Shown in pieces: positions 14,838-24,059 of a DNA stretch of 34,671 bases. The stretch comes from Mediterranea sp. (in: CFB group bacteria) (GTDB lineage Bacteria; Bacteroidota; Bacteroidia; Bacteroidales; Bacteroidaceae). The stretch spans positions 1 through 34,671 of the forward strand of contig JAISHU010000006.1 in the NCBI GenBank assembly GCA_031262385.1, given 5' to 3'. The notes under the pieces are model-generated. The model was not told the DNA's origin, searched no databases, and was given only the letters and a program-made list of their open reading frames with translations. Made by a program: the position numbers and the translations under genes. Position 1 is the first letter of the stretch. Each line of letters begins with the position of its first letter.

Positions 14838-15998
14838 ATGGGAGATTTTATAAACTTCTTAGGAAATAACCTTGCCGACTTCTGGACGTACACCGGCTTT
14901 GCAAATGCAACCGTCGGACACCTCATTATGATTCTCTTCGGCTTGGTTTTCATCTATTTGGCAGTAGCCAAAGAGTTTGAACCGATGTTGTTGATACCTA
15001 TCGGATTCGGTATGCTCATCGGTAACATCCCGTTCAACATGGATGCCGGACTGAAGGTGGGTATCTACGAAGAAGGCTCGGTGCTCAACATCCTGTATCA
15101 AGGTGTTACCTCGGGTTGGTATCCGCCACTTATCTTCTTGGGTATCGGTGCGATGACCGACTTCTCGGCGCTTATCTCCAACCCTAAACTGATGCTCATC
15201 GGAGCCGCAGCGCAGTTTGGTATCTTCGGCGCCTACATGATTGCCCTCTGGATAGGCTTCGACCCGATGCAAGCTGGTGCTATCGGTATCATCGGTGGAG
15301 CCGACGGACCTACCGCTATCTTCCTTTCGTCGAAGTTGGCACCCAACCTTATGGGAGCCATTGCGGTATCGGCATATTCTTACATGGCGTTGGTACCGGT
15401 GATACAGCCGCCCATTATGCGTGCCCTCACCACCAAGAAAGAGCGCCTCATCCGTATGAAACCTCCCCGCGTGGTGTCGCACACCGAAAAGGTGATATTC
15501 CCTATCATCGGTTTGCTGCTTACTACGTTCCTCGTACCGTCGGGTCTGCCTCTGCTGGGTATGCTCTTCTTCGGTAACCTCATTAAGGAGAGCGGTGTTA
15601 CCCGTCGTCTTGCCGAAACGGCACGTGGTCCGCTGATTGACGTAATCACCATTCTGCTGGGCGTAACCGTAGGTGCATCGACGCAAGCATCGGAGTTCCT
15701 TACTTGGGACTCTGTCAAGATATTCGGCTTGGGCGCCTTCTCGTTCATCATTGCCACCACCGCCGGTGTACTCTTTGTGAAGTTCTTCAACCTTTTCTTG
15801 AAGAAGGACAATAAGATTAACCCGCTCATCGGTAATGCAGGCGTATCGGCTGTGCCCGACTCGGCACGTATCTCACAAGTGATTGGTTTGGAATACGACC
15901 CCACCAACTACCTGCTGATGCACGCCATGGGACCCAACGTAGCAGGTGTTATCGGCTCGGCTGTTGCCGCCGGTATCTTGCTGGGCTTCCTGATGTAA
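14838..15998 (+). CDS. mmdB: Sodium-translocating decarboxylase beta subunit
   Basis: A 386-residue polytopic membrane protein of the OadB/MmdB/GcdB family. It decarboxylates carboxybiotin and couples this to Na+ export. Recognisable segments are GAMTDFSALISNP, the highly conserved GIIGGADGPTAIFLSS, PVIQPPIMRALTT and NYLLMHAMGPNVAGVIGSAVAAG. The track starts it at 14826, overlapping the carrier gene, but MGDFINFLGNNLADFW at 14838 is the natural start, 4 nt after the upstream stop. It is the last gene of the mce-mmd cluster and is followed by a strong terminator. Confidence 0.95.
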   Translation: MGDFINFLGNNLADFWTYTGFANATVGHLIMILFGLVFIYLAVAKEFEPMLLIPIGFGMLIGNIPFNMDAGLKVGIYEEGSVLNILYQGVTSGWYPPLIFLGIGAMTDFSALISNPKLMLIGAAAQFGIFGAYMIALWIGFDPMQAGAIGIIGGADGPTAIFLSSKLAPNLMGAIAVSAYSYMALVPVIQPPIMRALTTKKERLIRMKPPRVVSHTEKVIFPIIGLLLTTFLVPSGLPLLGMLFFGNLIKESGVTRRLAETARGPLIDVITILLGVTVGASTQASEFLTWDSVKIFGLGAFSFIIATTAGVLFVKFFNLFLKKDNKINPLIGNAGVSAVPDSARISQVIGLEYDPTNYLLMHAMGPNVAGVIGSAVAAGILLGFLM

Positions 15999-16025
15999 GC
16001 CATCCTTTTTTAGAAAAACATTTAT

Positions 16026-16070
16026 CAGGGCAGAGTGGTGCCTATACTAAGTACCACTCTGCCCTGCTTC
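16026..16070 (+). terminator. Terminator after the mce-mmd operon
   Basis: The arms cagggcagagtggt and accactctgccctg are perfectly complementary (14 bp) around a 13-nt loop and are followed by a T/C-rich run (cttcttttctttacc). Confidence 0.9.
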
Positions 16071-16108
16071 TTTTCTTTACCTTATTTTTTTGTAAAGTCT
16101 TACCTACC

Positions 16109-17452
16109 ATGAACACTTTTGAATTTAGCCCGTGGACACTGTTCCTTGATGCGGGCATTATCTCTGCATTGCTGCTTGTCGGCAAACTCTTACGGGCACA
16201 CATACCCGTCATCCAAAAACTTTTTCTTCCCCCTTCGCTGCTCGCCGGCTTTATCGCTTTGCTTTTAGGACCTAATGTGCTCGACCTGCTTCCGCTGTCG
16301 AACTCCATGGGAACCTATGCAGGTATCCTCATTGCGTTGGTATTCAGCAGCATTCCTTTTTCATCTACCCATCACAGCGGCGGTGCACACATTCGCAAGA
16401 TGTGGAGTTTTTCACAATCTACCATGCTACTGCAATGGGCTATCGGTGGTTTGCTGGGCTACCTTGTGCTCAAAGCCTTCTGGCGGGTAGACGCAGCTTT
16501 CGGCATTGCCATGCCGACCGGTTTTTGTGGAGGGCACGGTTCGGCGGCAGCTATCGGGCAAGCCTTTGCACAGTTTGATTACGCCGACATGCTTACGCTG
16601 GCGATGACGGCGGCAACGATAGGCATCCTGTCGTCGGTAGTTATCGGTTTGATTGTGGTGAAATGGGGAGTTAAGAAAGGGTATGCCAGCTACCTGAGCA
16701 ACTTCGAAGAGCTTCCCGACGAACTACGTTCGGGCTTGTTGCCAAGTGTGAAACGCGAAAGTATGGGCGAAACCACCGTATCGTCTATCTCAATGGATTC
16801 GCTGACACTCAACTTTGCCATAGTAAGTGTGGTGGCACTCGCCGGCTACGGCATCAGCAAAGGCGTATCGGGTATCTTCCCGCAATTAGAACTGCCGGTA
16901 TTCAGTTGTGCTTTTCTGGCAGGTATCCTCATTAAGAAACTGATTATAAAACGCACTCCTGCCACACACTACATCTGTCCCCGCAGCATCGGACACCTCA
17001 GTGGTGCCTTTACCGACTACCTCGTAGCCTTCGGCATCGCTTCTATCAAGCTTTCCGTGGTGGTACAATACATTGTACCGTTGCTTATTTTACTGACGGT
17101 CGGGCTGCTGTTCACCTTGTGCTACATACTGATTATGGGTAAAAAACTGTTCAAAGGCGACAGTTGGTTGGAGAAGTCACTGTTTGCTTGGGGTTGGTGT
17201 ACGGGCACCGTTGCCATGGGCATTGCCTTGCTGCGCATCGTCGATCCCGACAATAAAAGTCACACCATGGAAGATTACGCCATTGCCTACATGTTTATTG
17301 CACCGGTAGAGATTGCCCTGATTACACTGGTACCGCTTGCCTTTTTCCACGGCTGGGGATTGTTGTTCAGCCTATTGTGTCTGTTGGCTGGATTAGTGGT
17401 TATGTCTGTCCCTCTCCTACCCCCACTCCGAACAAAGCGAAGTCGTACTTAA
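16109..17452 (+). CDS. gltS: Sodium/glutamate symporter family protein (GltS-like)
   Basis: This 447-residue protein has about ten to twelve hydrophobic segments. Typical GltS features are the paired pore-like loops PTGFCGGHGSAAAIG and WGWCTGTVAMGIALLRIVDP and the inverted-repeat layout. It imports glutamate with Na+, so it could draw on the sodium gradient made by the decarboxylase encoded just upstream, and glutamate is the product of the gltBD operon. It is separated from the decarboxylase operon by a terminator, so it likely has its own promoter; I see no convincing match. The C-terminus is slightly longer than usual and its last 53 bp overlap the convergent TIGR02757 gene, so the final residues (VPLLPPLRTKRSRT) may be drift past an older stop. 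Confidence 0.88.
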   Translation: MNTFEFSPWTLFLDAGIISALLLVGKLLRAHIPVIQKLFLPPSLLAGFIALLLGPNVLDLLPLSNSMGTYAGILIALVFSSIPFSSTHHSGGAHIRKMWSFSQSTMLLQWAIGGLLGYLVLKAFWRVDAAFGIAMPTGFCGGHGSAAAIGQAFAQFDYADMLTLAMTAATIGILSSVVIGLIVVKWGVKKGYASYLSNFEELPDELRSGLLPSVKRESMGETTVSSISMDSLTLNFAIVSVVALAGYGISKGVSGIFPQLELPVFSCAFLAGILIKKLIIKRTPATHYICPRSIGHLSGAFTDYLVAFGIASIKLSVVVQYIVPLLILLTVGLLFTLCYILIMGKKLFKGDSWLEKSLFAWGWCTGTVAMGIALLRIVDPDNKSHTMEDYAIAYMFIAPVEIALITLVPLAFFHGWGLLFSLLCLLAGLVVMSVPLLPPLRTKRSRT

Positions 17453-18128
17453 CCGGGTCTTCGGGACAGAAAGAGCGCAAAACGGTCGTAAGTTCTTCCA
17501 CCGCCTTACGATCGTTGCTCTTGCGCCGGAGCAGTCCCAGTCGGCGTGCCGTATTGGCAACATGCACATCCAGCGGGATGTATAACTGCGACGGTTTGAT
17601 AAACGTCCACAGTCCCAAATCTACCGCCCCTTCGTTGCGCACCAACCACCGCAAAGCCATATTGATGCGCTTCAACGCGCTCTTGTCGACCTTGTACGAC
17701 AGACGGAGCATGGGTGCAATGTCCCACGCTGTAATTTCCGATGCCCTGCCCTCAAAGCAACTTGCCAGACAGGCTTCCATACTATCGTAGTGAGTGAGGA
17801 TGTCGTGAAATCCGTGCAACATACCCGCCAAATCCTGTTCAAAGAAGGTACGGTGCACATTCGCCGTACCCAATCTTTTATAGCCTTCGCTCATCACATA
17901 GTCGTAAGGACTTCGACCCAGTTTGTCGAGCATACGTTCTGCATTCCGAAGAATCATCTGACGTCTGCCCCACGCAATGGTGGCAACAATAAACGCCACA
18001 ATCTCAATATCTTGCTTGCACGAATAGTTATGTACAAACTGTACAGGGTCGTTTTCGATGAAGGCAGGTACTTGGATGCGCGCCACCTCGTTGTCGAGGT
18101 ATGCTTTGAGGGAGTGGAAGTTTGTCAT
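17400..18128 (-). CDS. TIGR02757 family (DUF2400) protein
   Basis: A 242-residue protein that I recognise as the DUF2400/TIGR02757 family from QDIEIVAFIVATIAWGRRQMI, PYDYV, SQLYIPLDVHVANTARRLGLLRRKSNDRKAVEELT and DPVKYDFALFGVGV. The PLDVHVANTARRLGL segment resembles the helix-hairpin-helix region of DNA glycosylases (VDTHV.R...RLGL), suggesting a nucleic-acid-binding fold, but no function is established. The tracked start (18149) overlaps the upstream synthetase gene in ATGTGTAG; I prefer MTNFHSLKAYLDN at 18128, but the earlier one is possible. The 3' end overlaps gltS by 53 bp tail to tail. Likely co-transcribed with the acyl-CoA synthetase. Confidence 0.85.
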   Translation of the reverse strand: MTNFHSLKAYLDNEVARIQVPAFIENDPVQFVHNYSCKQDIEIVAFIVATIAWGRRQMILRNAERMLDKLGRSPYDYVMSEGYKRLGTANVHRTFFEQDLAGMLHGFHDILTHYDSMEACLASCFEGRASEITAWDIAPMLRLSYKVDKSALKRINMALRWLVRNEGAVDLGLWTFIKPSQLYIPLDVHVANTARRLGLLRRKSNDRKAVEELTTVLRSFCPEDPVKYDFALFGVGVGEGQT

Positions 18129-18141
18129 AAGCAAAAAGCAT

Positions 18142-19791
18142 CTACACAATCTCTATCCCTTGCTCCGCGCACAGTTGCACGCCCAACTCCTTGAGTTTGT
18201 ACTTTTGAATCTTACCGCTACCCGTCATGGGGAACTCGTGTACAAAGAAGATGTATTTGGGAATTTTGTAACGCGATATTTTGCCGGTACAGAAGTCGCG
18301 CACATCCGACTCTTGCAGGTCGGCGCCCTCTTTTAAGATAATAAAGGCACCCACCGCTTCGCCGTATTTGGGCGAGGGTATGCCTGCCACCTGCACATCT
18401 TGCACACCGTCGAGCTTGTAAAGGAACTCTTCGATTTCGCGCGGATAGATATTTTCGCCGCCACGGATAATCATGTCTTTGATACGTCCCGTGATGCGAT
18501 AGTTGCCTGCTTCGTCCTTGATGCCCAAGTCGCCCGAATGCAGGAAGCCGTCGGCGTCTATCACTTCGGCTGTGGCTGTAGGATTCTTATAGTAGCCTTT
18601 CATGGTGTTGTAACCGCGACTACACATCTCGCCCTGTACGCCTACGGGACACTCTTTGCCGGTTTCGGGATCTATCACATGTACTTCGGTGAACTCGTAC
18701 TCGTGTCCCACTGTGGCGCAGCGCGCTTCGAACGAATCGTCGATGCGAGTTTGCGTCATGCCCGGCGAGGTTTCGGTGAGTCCGTACACGCTGGTAACCT
18801 TCATAAACATCTTCTCTTCCACCTGTTTCATCAGTTCCACGGGACAGAGCGAACCCGCCATGATACCTGTACGCAGACTGGACATGTCGAACATATCAAA
18901 CATCGGGTGATTGAGTTCGGCTATAAACATGGTGGGCACGCCGTACAGAGCGGTACAACGTTCTTTGTGAATGGAGGCAAGCACCAGCAAGGGGTTGAAT
19001 CGTTCCACCATTACTTGTGTACAGCCGTGCGTTAAACAGTTCATGGTAGCCAGCACCACACCGAAGCAGTGAAACAGCGGCACGCAGATGCAGAGTTTGT
19101 CGGCGGCGGTAAACCGCATGTGTTCGCCCGTGAGCCAACCGTTATTGGCTATGTTATGGTGAGTGAGCATTACGCCTTTGGGGAATCCGGTGGTGCCCGA
19201 TGTATATTGCATATTCACCACGTCGTAGCAATTGACTTGTGCTTTGAGCGAGTTAAGCCGATCTTCGTCTACGTTCTCGCCCAGCAACAGCAGTTCGGCG
19301 GTGTTGTACATACCGCGATGCTTCTCTTGCCCCACGTAGACAACGTTCTTCATTTTAGGGAAACGTTCGCTTTTGAGATGACCGCGCTGGCAACTCTTCA
19401 GTTCGGGAAGCATGGTATTGGTCATCTGCACAAAATCGCTGTCCTTCTCACCATTGACAATGCAAAGGGTGTGCATATCCGAATTGTCGCACAGATATTC
19501 CAGTTCGCTTTGCTTGTAGTTGGTGTTGACAGTGATGCACACCGCACCAATTTTGGCACAGGCATACAAAATAGTAAGCCAGTCAGGTACATTGGCAGCC
19601 CAAAGTCCCACGTGAGTACCGCGCTCCACGCCAATGGAAATCAATCCCTTTGCCATGTCGTCTACACGGTGATTAAACTGCTTCCATGTAAAACGCAGAT
19701 TACGGTCGGAATAAACGATATACTCTTTGTCGGGCGTCTGTTCCGCCCAATACTCGACCCACTCGCCGAGTGTTCGCTCTGATAGTTGCAT
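18142..19791 (-). CDS. AMP-binding acyl-CoA synthetase (long/medium-chain fatty acid-CoA ligase type)
   Basis: This 549-residue enzyme activates a carboxylic acid through an acyl-AMP to the CoA thioester. Its core motifs are all present: P-loop [18 protein letters not shown] (residues 196-213), [53 protein letters not shown], and the C-terminal catalytic lysine in [11 protein letters not shown]. The length is typical. It follows the XRE-cupin regulator on the same strand, 97 bp away across a hairpin repeat; this pairing recurs in Bacteroidetes, which suggests the regulator senses a related acid or acyl-CoA. The chain length of the substrate cannot be read from the sequence. Confidence 0.92.
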   Translation of the reverse strand: MQLSERTLGEWVEYWAEQTPDKEYIVYSDRNLRFTWKQFNHRVDDMAKGLISIGVERGTHVGLWAANVPDWLTILYACAKIGAVCITVNTNYKQSELEYLCDNSDMHTLCIVNGEKDSDFVQMTNTMLPELKSCQRGHLKSERFPKMKNVVYVGQEKHRGMYNTAELLLLGENVDEDRLNSLKAQVNCYDVVNMQYTSGTTGFPKGVMLTHHNIANNGWLTGEHMRFTAADKLCICVPLFHCFGVVLATMNCLTHGCTQVMVERFNPLLVLASIHKERCTALYGVPTMFIAELNHPMFDMFDMSSLRTGIMAGSLCPVELMKQVEEKMFMKVTSVYGLTETSPGMTQTRIDDSFEARCATVGHEYEFTEVHVIDPETGKECPVGVQGEMCSRGYNTMKGYYKNPTATAEVIDADGFLHSGDLGIKDEAGNYRITGRIKDMIIRGGENIYPREIEEFLYKLDGVQDVQVAGIPSPKYGEAVGAFIILKEGADLQESDVRDFCTGKISRYKIPKYIFFVHEFPMTGSGKIQKYKLKELGVQLCAEQGIEIV

Positions 19792-19797
19792 GAGATG

Positions 19798-19880
19798 GTA
19801 ATGTACTAATGTGCCAATATGCTAATGTGCCGTAAAGGAATCACGTGCAGCCTCATTAGCACATTAGCATATTGTTAATT
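19798..19880. repeat. Intergenic TAATGTGC / GCACATTA hairpin repeat, copy 1
   Basis: The arms aatatgctaatgtgc (19816-19830) and gcacattagcatatt (19859-19873) are perfect 15-bp complements around a 28-nt loop. The same sequence, including the loop (cgtgcagcctcatta versus cgtgcgagcttcatt), recurs at 33612-33695. It lies between the XRE-cupin and acyl-CoA synthetase genes and would be transcribed. Confidence 0.75.
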
Positions 19881-19888
19881 ATTAATCA

Positions 19889-20464
19889 TTAAACCGGTGT
19901 ATAAATCACCGCCAGTATTTTAGCAGATTTCCCTTCGTAGGCATGTACGTGGTGGGGAACGATAGAATCGTAATAGATGCTGTCGCCCTCTTCGAGCAGA
20001 TAGGTGTTCTTGCCGTAGCTGATTTCCATAATTCCTTCGAGCACCATAATGAACTCTTCGCCTTCGTGCGACGACAGGACAAAGGTGTTGTCTTCGGTAG
20101 AGGCTACGTCAATGATAAAGGGTTCCATGTGGCGGTCGGCTTTCGATTTGGAGAGCGAGTGATACTCCATATGCCGACGCGAGCGGGTGGTGTTGTTGGA
20201 AAAACTGATAGTATCGCTGGCCTCGCTCTTACGGCATACCACAGGACCTGTTTCGTCTTGGTCGTCCAAGAAGGTGCCTAATCGAACCCCTAACACGCGG
20301 GCGATTTTAATAAGCGGTGCCAACGACGGCAAATCGATGTTATTCTCTATGCGTTGAATTTGTTCAACCGCCAATCCGGAGCGTTCGGCCATTTCTTCGA
20401 CCGTGAGCGACTGATTCTCACGCATGGCTTTTATTTTCTCCCCTACAATTTTATTTGTCTCCAT
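19889..20464 (-). CDS. XRE-family transcriptional regulator with C-terminal cupin sensor
   Basis: The 191-residue protein has an N-terminal helix-turn-helix (residues 8-62: GEKIKAMRENQSLTVEEMAERSGLAVEQIQRIENN) and a cupin_2 domain from about residue 110 (HEGEEFIMVLEGIMEISYGKNTYLLEEGDSIYYDSIVPHHVHAYEG). The cupin likely binds a small ligand or metal (H and E residues in HEGEEF and PHHVH). The track starts at 20548, but that extension runs back through the promoter, so METNKIVGEKIKAM at 20464 is chosen. It is first in the unit with the acyl-CoA synthetase and TIGR02757 genes and probably regulates it. Confidence 0.9.
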   Translation of the reverse strand: METNKIVGEKIKAMRENQSLTVEEMAERSGLAVEQIQRIENNIDLPSLAPLIKIARVLGVRLGTFLDDQDETGPVVCRKSEASDTISFSNNTTRSRRHMEYHSLSKSKADRHMEPFIIDVASTEDNTFVLSSHEGEEFIMVLEGIMEISYGKNTYLLEEGDSIYYDSIVPHHVHAYEGKSAKILAVIYTPV

Positions 20465-20517
20465 AATAATGATGATGTTTAACGGATATATTGAGGTGTT
20501 GCGTCTTAACAACGTGG

Positions 20518-20549
20518 CAAAAGTAAAACAAACTTTCACCTTTTGCAAC
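20518..20549 (-). promoter_or_regulatory. Promoter of the XRE-cupin operon (GTTG-N20-TACTTTTG)
   Basis: TACTTTTG on the minus strand (20518-20525) fits TAnnTTTG exactly; GTTG lies 20 nt further upstream (20546-20549) where TTTG is expected. Confidence 0.55.
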
Positions 20550-20564
20550 AGAAGAATAAAAAAA

Positions 20565-21626
20565 TCAGCCTATTTCGCCGCTACCGATACATATTCGGGA
20601 GGCTTCGTCGTAGATTACGCCGAACTGACCGGGTGCAATGCCTTGTACATCGGTTTCCGAAAGGATGCGATAGGTGTCGCCGTTGCGCACCAATGTTCCC
20701 TTGGTGAAGTCGGGTGTATGACGGATTTTGAACGTTACGGGAGTTTCTTGCAGGTCCTCCCACGGGTTTTCGGTAATGAAATGGAAATCGCGCATGGAAA
20801 ATTCGCGTCCGTATTGCCAGCGGGTGTCGTAACCACGCGACACATAGAGCGTGTTGGCATCGATGTCTTTGCGGATGATAAACCAAGGACCGCCGCTCAA
20901 GCCCAGTCCTTTGCGTTGACCGATGGTATGAAACCAGTGACCACGGTGTGTGCCGAGTTTTTTGCCGCTCTCCCACTCCACGATGTCGCCTTCGCGCTCG
21001 CCCAAGAAGCGGCGGATAAAGTCGTTGTAATTGATTTGCCCCAAGAAACAGATCCCCTGACTGTCGCGACGGCGGGCGGTGACAAGTCCGGCACTCTCGG
21101 CAATGTCACGTACTTCGTGCTTCATCAGCCCACCCAACGGGAACATTAACTTGGAAACTTGAAGATAATCTATCTGTGCGAGGAAATCGGTTTGATCTTT
21201 CACCGGATCAACGGCGGTACCCAACCACACTTTACCCTCTTTGTGGACAATAGAGGCATAATGACCGGTAGCCGTAAAATCAAAGTCTTTACCTACGCGC
21301 TGTTCAAAGCAACCAAACTTGATAAGCTTATTGCACATCACATCGGGATTGGGGGTAAGTCCTTTGCTCACCTTGTCGATGGTGTAGGTTACCACGCTGT
21401 CCCAATATTCTTTCTGGAGGTCTACCATTTGAAGCGGTAACCCATAGCGGCGCGCCACCGAAGATGCCATTTCCCAGTCTTCTTCGGCGGCACAGTCCAT
21501 ATAGTCCACATTGTCCATACCTATTTTGATGTAGAACAACGAGGGACGGTAGCCTTGCTCGCACAGCAAGTGCACCACAACGGAGCTGTCAACACCTCCC
21601 GACAGTAATACGGCGATATTCTTCAC
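20565..21626 (-). CDS. mnmA: tRNA 2-thiouridine(34) synthase MnmA
   Basis: The enzyme adds sulfur to U34 of tRNAs for Lys, Glu and Gln. The 353-residue sequence has the ATP-PPi loop SGGVDSS (residues 9-15), the two catalytic cysteines C98 ([11 protein letters not shown]) and C193 (SQGICFLG), FTATGHYA and IGQRKGLGL. Length is as expected. It stands just after the GH92 gene on the same strand (52 bp gap), with its own promoter-like box, so it is probably transcribed separately. Confidence 0.95.
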   Translation of the reverse strand: MKNIAVLLSGGVDSSVVVHLLCEQGYRPSLFYIKIGMDNVDYMDCAAEEDWEMASSVARRYGLPLQMVDLQKEYWDSVVTYTIDKVSKGLTPNPDVMCNKLIKFGCFEQRVGKDFDFTATGHYASIVHKEGKVWLGTAVDPVKDQTDFLAQIDYLQVSKLMFPLGGLMKHEVRDIAESAGLVTARRRDSQGICFLGQINYNDFIRRFLGEREGDIVEWESGKKLGTHRGHWFHTIGQRKGLGLSGGPWFIIRKDIDANTLYVSRGYDTRWQYGREFSMRDFHFITENPWEDLQETPVTFKIRHTPDFTKGTLVRNGDTYRILSETDVQGIAPGQFGVIYDEASRICIGSGEIG

Positions 21627-21657
21627 TATGATTCTCTATTTTTTCGATTAGCGGCGG

Positions 21658-21689
21658 CAAAGGTACGTAAATTCCTCATCAATACCACA
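21658..21689 (-). promoter_or_regulatory. Candidate promoter of mnmA (TGTG-N20-TACCTTTG)
   Basis: TACCTTTG on the minus strand (21658-21665) is an exact -7 box 31 nt before the mnmA ATG; the -33 position carries TGTG (21686-21689), inside the end of the GH92 gene. Confidence 0.55.
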
Positions 21690-23901
21690 CTTTGCCGGGA
21701 CGGTTGCCCATTTCGAACTCCAACTTACCGCCTTCCATTATTTGTCTATGGGTAATATAGCTTTGATGAAGGGGTTCTCCGTTGAGTTTTACCGACTGGA
21801 TGTAAAAGTTTTCTTCGCTGACGTTATGAGCTATGACGGAGAATGTTTTATCGTTGGGAAGATGTATGTCGACTTGGGGAAAGAGCGGCGTACCTATTTC
21901 GTATTGTCCGCTCACGGGATTGAGGGGATAGAATCCCATGGCACCAAATACATACCATGCCGACATCTGTCCGCAATCGTCGTTGCCTGTCAGCCCGCTC
22001 GGGGCATCGTGATAAAATTCGCGCATGGCTTTGGCTACATACTCTTGCACCTTCCAAGGTTGTCCCACCTTATTATACAGGTACATCACATGATAATCGG
22101 GAGCATTGCCATGCACATATTGTCCCATTATGCCGGTGTTGGCAAGCAATAAAGCACTACTTTGCGACGGGTTGTAGGTAAACAGGCTGTCCAACTTCTG
22201 AATGCACCGTTGTTTTCCACCCAACAACTCTATCAGTCCGTCAATGTCGTGATACACCAACCAGAGGCTCTCCCAAGCATTGCTCTCGCAGATGTATGGC
22301 GAGTATTCATCGGGATGGAACTTTTCCACAAAATTCCCCTTACTGTCGCGCGGATGAAAGAATCCCGTAGCGGAATTATAGAGGTTCCGGTAATTCTGCG
22401 ACCGCTGATAAAACTCTTCGGCTATGGTTTTACGTCCCATTTTTTCCGCCATACGAGCAATACAATAATCGTCAAATGCATAAGCTAAGGTTTTGCTCAG
22501 CGAGCCATTCTCTCTGTGATAATGATCAGGTATGTCGCAAGGTACATAACCATACTTTTTGTACTCACCTATGCCTCGATACCAATTAGAGTTGGCAGTA
22601 GCCAGACAGGCTTCCATCGCTTCGGCAGGCTCGAAATTCCCAATTCTCTTCAGGTAAGCATCCACGATAACCGACACCGAATGATAACCCACCATCCTGT
22701 CGGTTTCGCTTCCGTAGAGGCTCCACACCGGTAATCGTCCACTCTGTTCGTAAAAAGCGACCATGGACTTCACCATATCATTGGTGCGTTCGGGTTCAAT
22801 TAGGGTAAACAACGGATGCACAGCCCGATAGGTATCCCATAAGGCAAAAGTGGAATAATTAATCCAGCCGTAAGCATGGTGTGTGATGCCGTCGGCTCCC
22901 CGATACATACCATCAACATCGCTGTAAATGGTGGGTGCCAACATGGCATGGTAAAGAGCGGTATAAAACTTCACCTTCTCGTGATAGTCGTCGCTATGCA
23001 CTTCTATCTTACCCAATTCGTCGTCCCACGCAGCATGTGCATCCAGCAGGTATTCGTTGAAGTTATCGTCGGGGACTTCATTTTTGAGATTGCGCATGGC
23101 GCCGTCCATGCCGACACCCGAGAGAGCCGTACTGACCACCACCTGTTCGCCCTCTTCGGTGTGAAAGTCAAACCGTGCAATCGTAGAGGTTCCGATGCGT
23201 ATATCTTGCTTGATGATGGGAAGCGTATCCAACTTCACGGCATCGAACGGTCGAGAAAAGCGGGTATAGAAGTAGACATGCTGGTCGCGTGCCCAACCGT
23301 TGGAGATACGATACCCCCGAATAGTCTGCGAGTCAACCACATCGATGTAAGTATCAACGGTTTCGTCGCGATTCATGGACTTGCGCAGATTCAGGAAGAC
23401 GGCAGCGTTGGCTTTGGGGAAGGTGTAGCGCTGTATGCCGCATCGCTGGGTAGCAGTGAGTTCCACACGGATGTTATAGTCCTTCAGCATCACCTGATAA
23501 TAGCCTGCCCCGGCTGCCTCTTCGGAATGCAAGAAACTCGAATAGATACCCAAAGGCGGTTTACTCTCCTTGTAAGGCAGGGTGACGGGCATAAAAGAAA
23601 TATCATATAAATCGCCGACCGATGTGCCCGACAAATGAGTATGACTAAAACCGGAAATGGTGCTGTCTTGATAGAAATAACCGGAGATTCTGTCCCAGCC
23701 CGGCAAACCGTTGTCGGGGCTTAACTGAACCATGCCGAAAGGAACTTGTGCACCGGGGTAGGTATTTCCGGCATGGTCAGTTCCAATAAAGGGATTAACC
23801 ATCTTTGCACCGCAATCAACCGTCCAATCGAGTAATCCGTGAGAACATGCCACAAACATGACAGACAGAGCGACAGACGAGCTAAGTCTTTGTATTTTCA
23901 T
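21679..23901 (-). CDS. GH92 family glycosidase (alpha-1,2-mannosidase type), lipoprotein
   Basis: The 740-residue protein has a signal peptide with lipobox (SVMFVACS, Cys19) and the two GH92 domains. The N-terminal beta-sandwich begins VNPFIGTDHAGNTYPGAQVPFGMVQLSPDN with SGFSHTHLSGT; the C-terminal (alpha/alpha)6 barrel has WDTYRAVHPLF and GLTGNDDCGQMSAWYVFGAMGFYPLNP, whose Asp residues (about 641-642) match the conserved catalytic acidic cluster of calcium-dependent GH92 mannosidases. It likely trims mannose from host or fungal glycans at the cell surface or periplasm. No SusC/D genes or sulfatases are adjacent, so it is an isolated glycosidase rather than part of a visible polysaccharide-utilisation locus. 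Substrate linkage is inferred from the family. Confidence 0.92.
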   Translation of the reverse strand: MKIQRLSSSVALSVMFVACSHGLLDWTVDCGAKMVNPFIGTDHAGNTYPGAQVPFGMVQLSPDNGLPGWDRISGYFYQDSTISGFSHTHLSGTSVGDLYDISFMPVTLPYKESKPPLGIYSSFLHSEEAAGAGYYQVMLKDYNIRVELTATQRCGIQRYTFPKANAAVFLNLRKSMNRDETVDTYIDVVDSQTIRGYRISNGWARDQHVYFYTRFSRPFDAVKLDTLPIIKQDIRIGTSTIARFDFHTEEGEQVVVSTALSGVGMDGAMRNLKNEVPDDNFNEYLLDAHAAWDDELGKIEVHSDDYHEKVKFYTALYHAMLAPTIYSDVDGMYRGADGITHHAYGWINYSTFALWDTYRAVHPLFTLIEPERTNDMVKSMVAFYEQSGRLPVWSLYGSETDRMVGYHSVSVIVDAYLKRIGNFEPAEAMEACLATANSNWYRGIGEYKKYGYVPCDIPDHYHRENGSLSKTLAYAFDDYCIARMAEKMGRKTIAEEFYQRSQNYRNLYNSATGFFHPRDSKGNFVEKFHPDEYSPYICESNAWESLWLVYHDIDGLIELLGGKQRCIQKLDSLFTYNPSQSSALLLANTGIMGQYVHGNAPDYHVMYLYNKVGQPWKVQEYVAKAMREFYHDAPSGLTGNDDCGQMSAWYVFGAMGFYPLNPVSGQYEIGTPLFPQVDIHLPNDKTFSVIAHNVSEENFYIQSVKLNGEPLHQSYITHRQIMEGGKLEFEMGNRPGKVWY

Positions 23902-23973
23902 ATCAAAAATAGGTCTACATGCGTATTAGAAGTTATTTCAATAAAATCAAAACAGCTTCTTATTATTGGCGAG

Positions 23974-24002
23974 CAAAATTAGCGGAAATAGTTTAGCACA
24001 AA
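23974..24002 (-). promoter_or_regulatory. Candidate promoter of the GH92 gene (TTTG-N17-TAATTTTG)
   Basis: TAATTTTG on the minus strand fits the -7 box exactly; TTTG is present upstream with a 17-nt spacer, slightly short of the usual 19-21. It sits just downstream of the rplI terminator. Confidence 0.45.
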
Positions 24003-24045
24003 AAAGAAACCCGGATATTTTTTAATACCCGGGTTTCTTTTTTTA
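24001..24045 (-). terminator. Terminator of the rpsF-rpsR-rplI operon
   Basis: aaagaaacccggatatt and aatacccgggtttcttt pair over 17 positions with one mismatch, with T-runs on both sides. It follows the rplI stop by 15 nt. Confidence 0.9.
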
Positions 24046-24059
24046 TGATTTAGGATAGC

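Noticed and set aside
14859-15686. 275-residue ORF on the minus strand
   Set aside because: Antisense to the conserved beta subunit; very Arg/His/Asp-rich, with no domain pattern.
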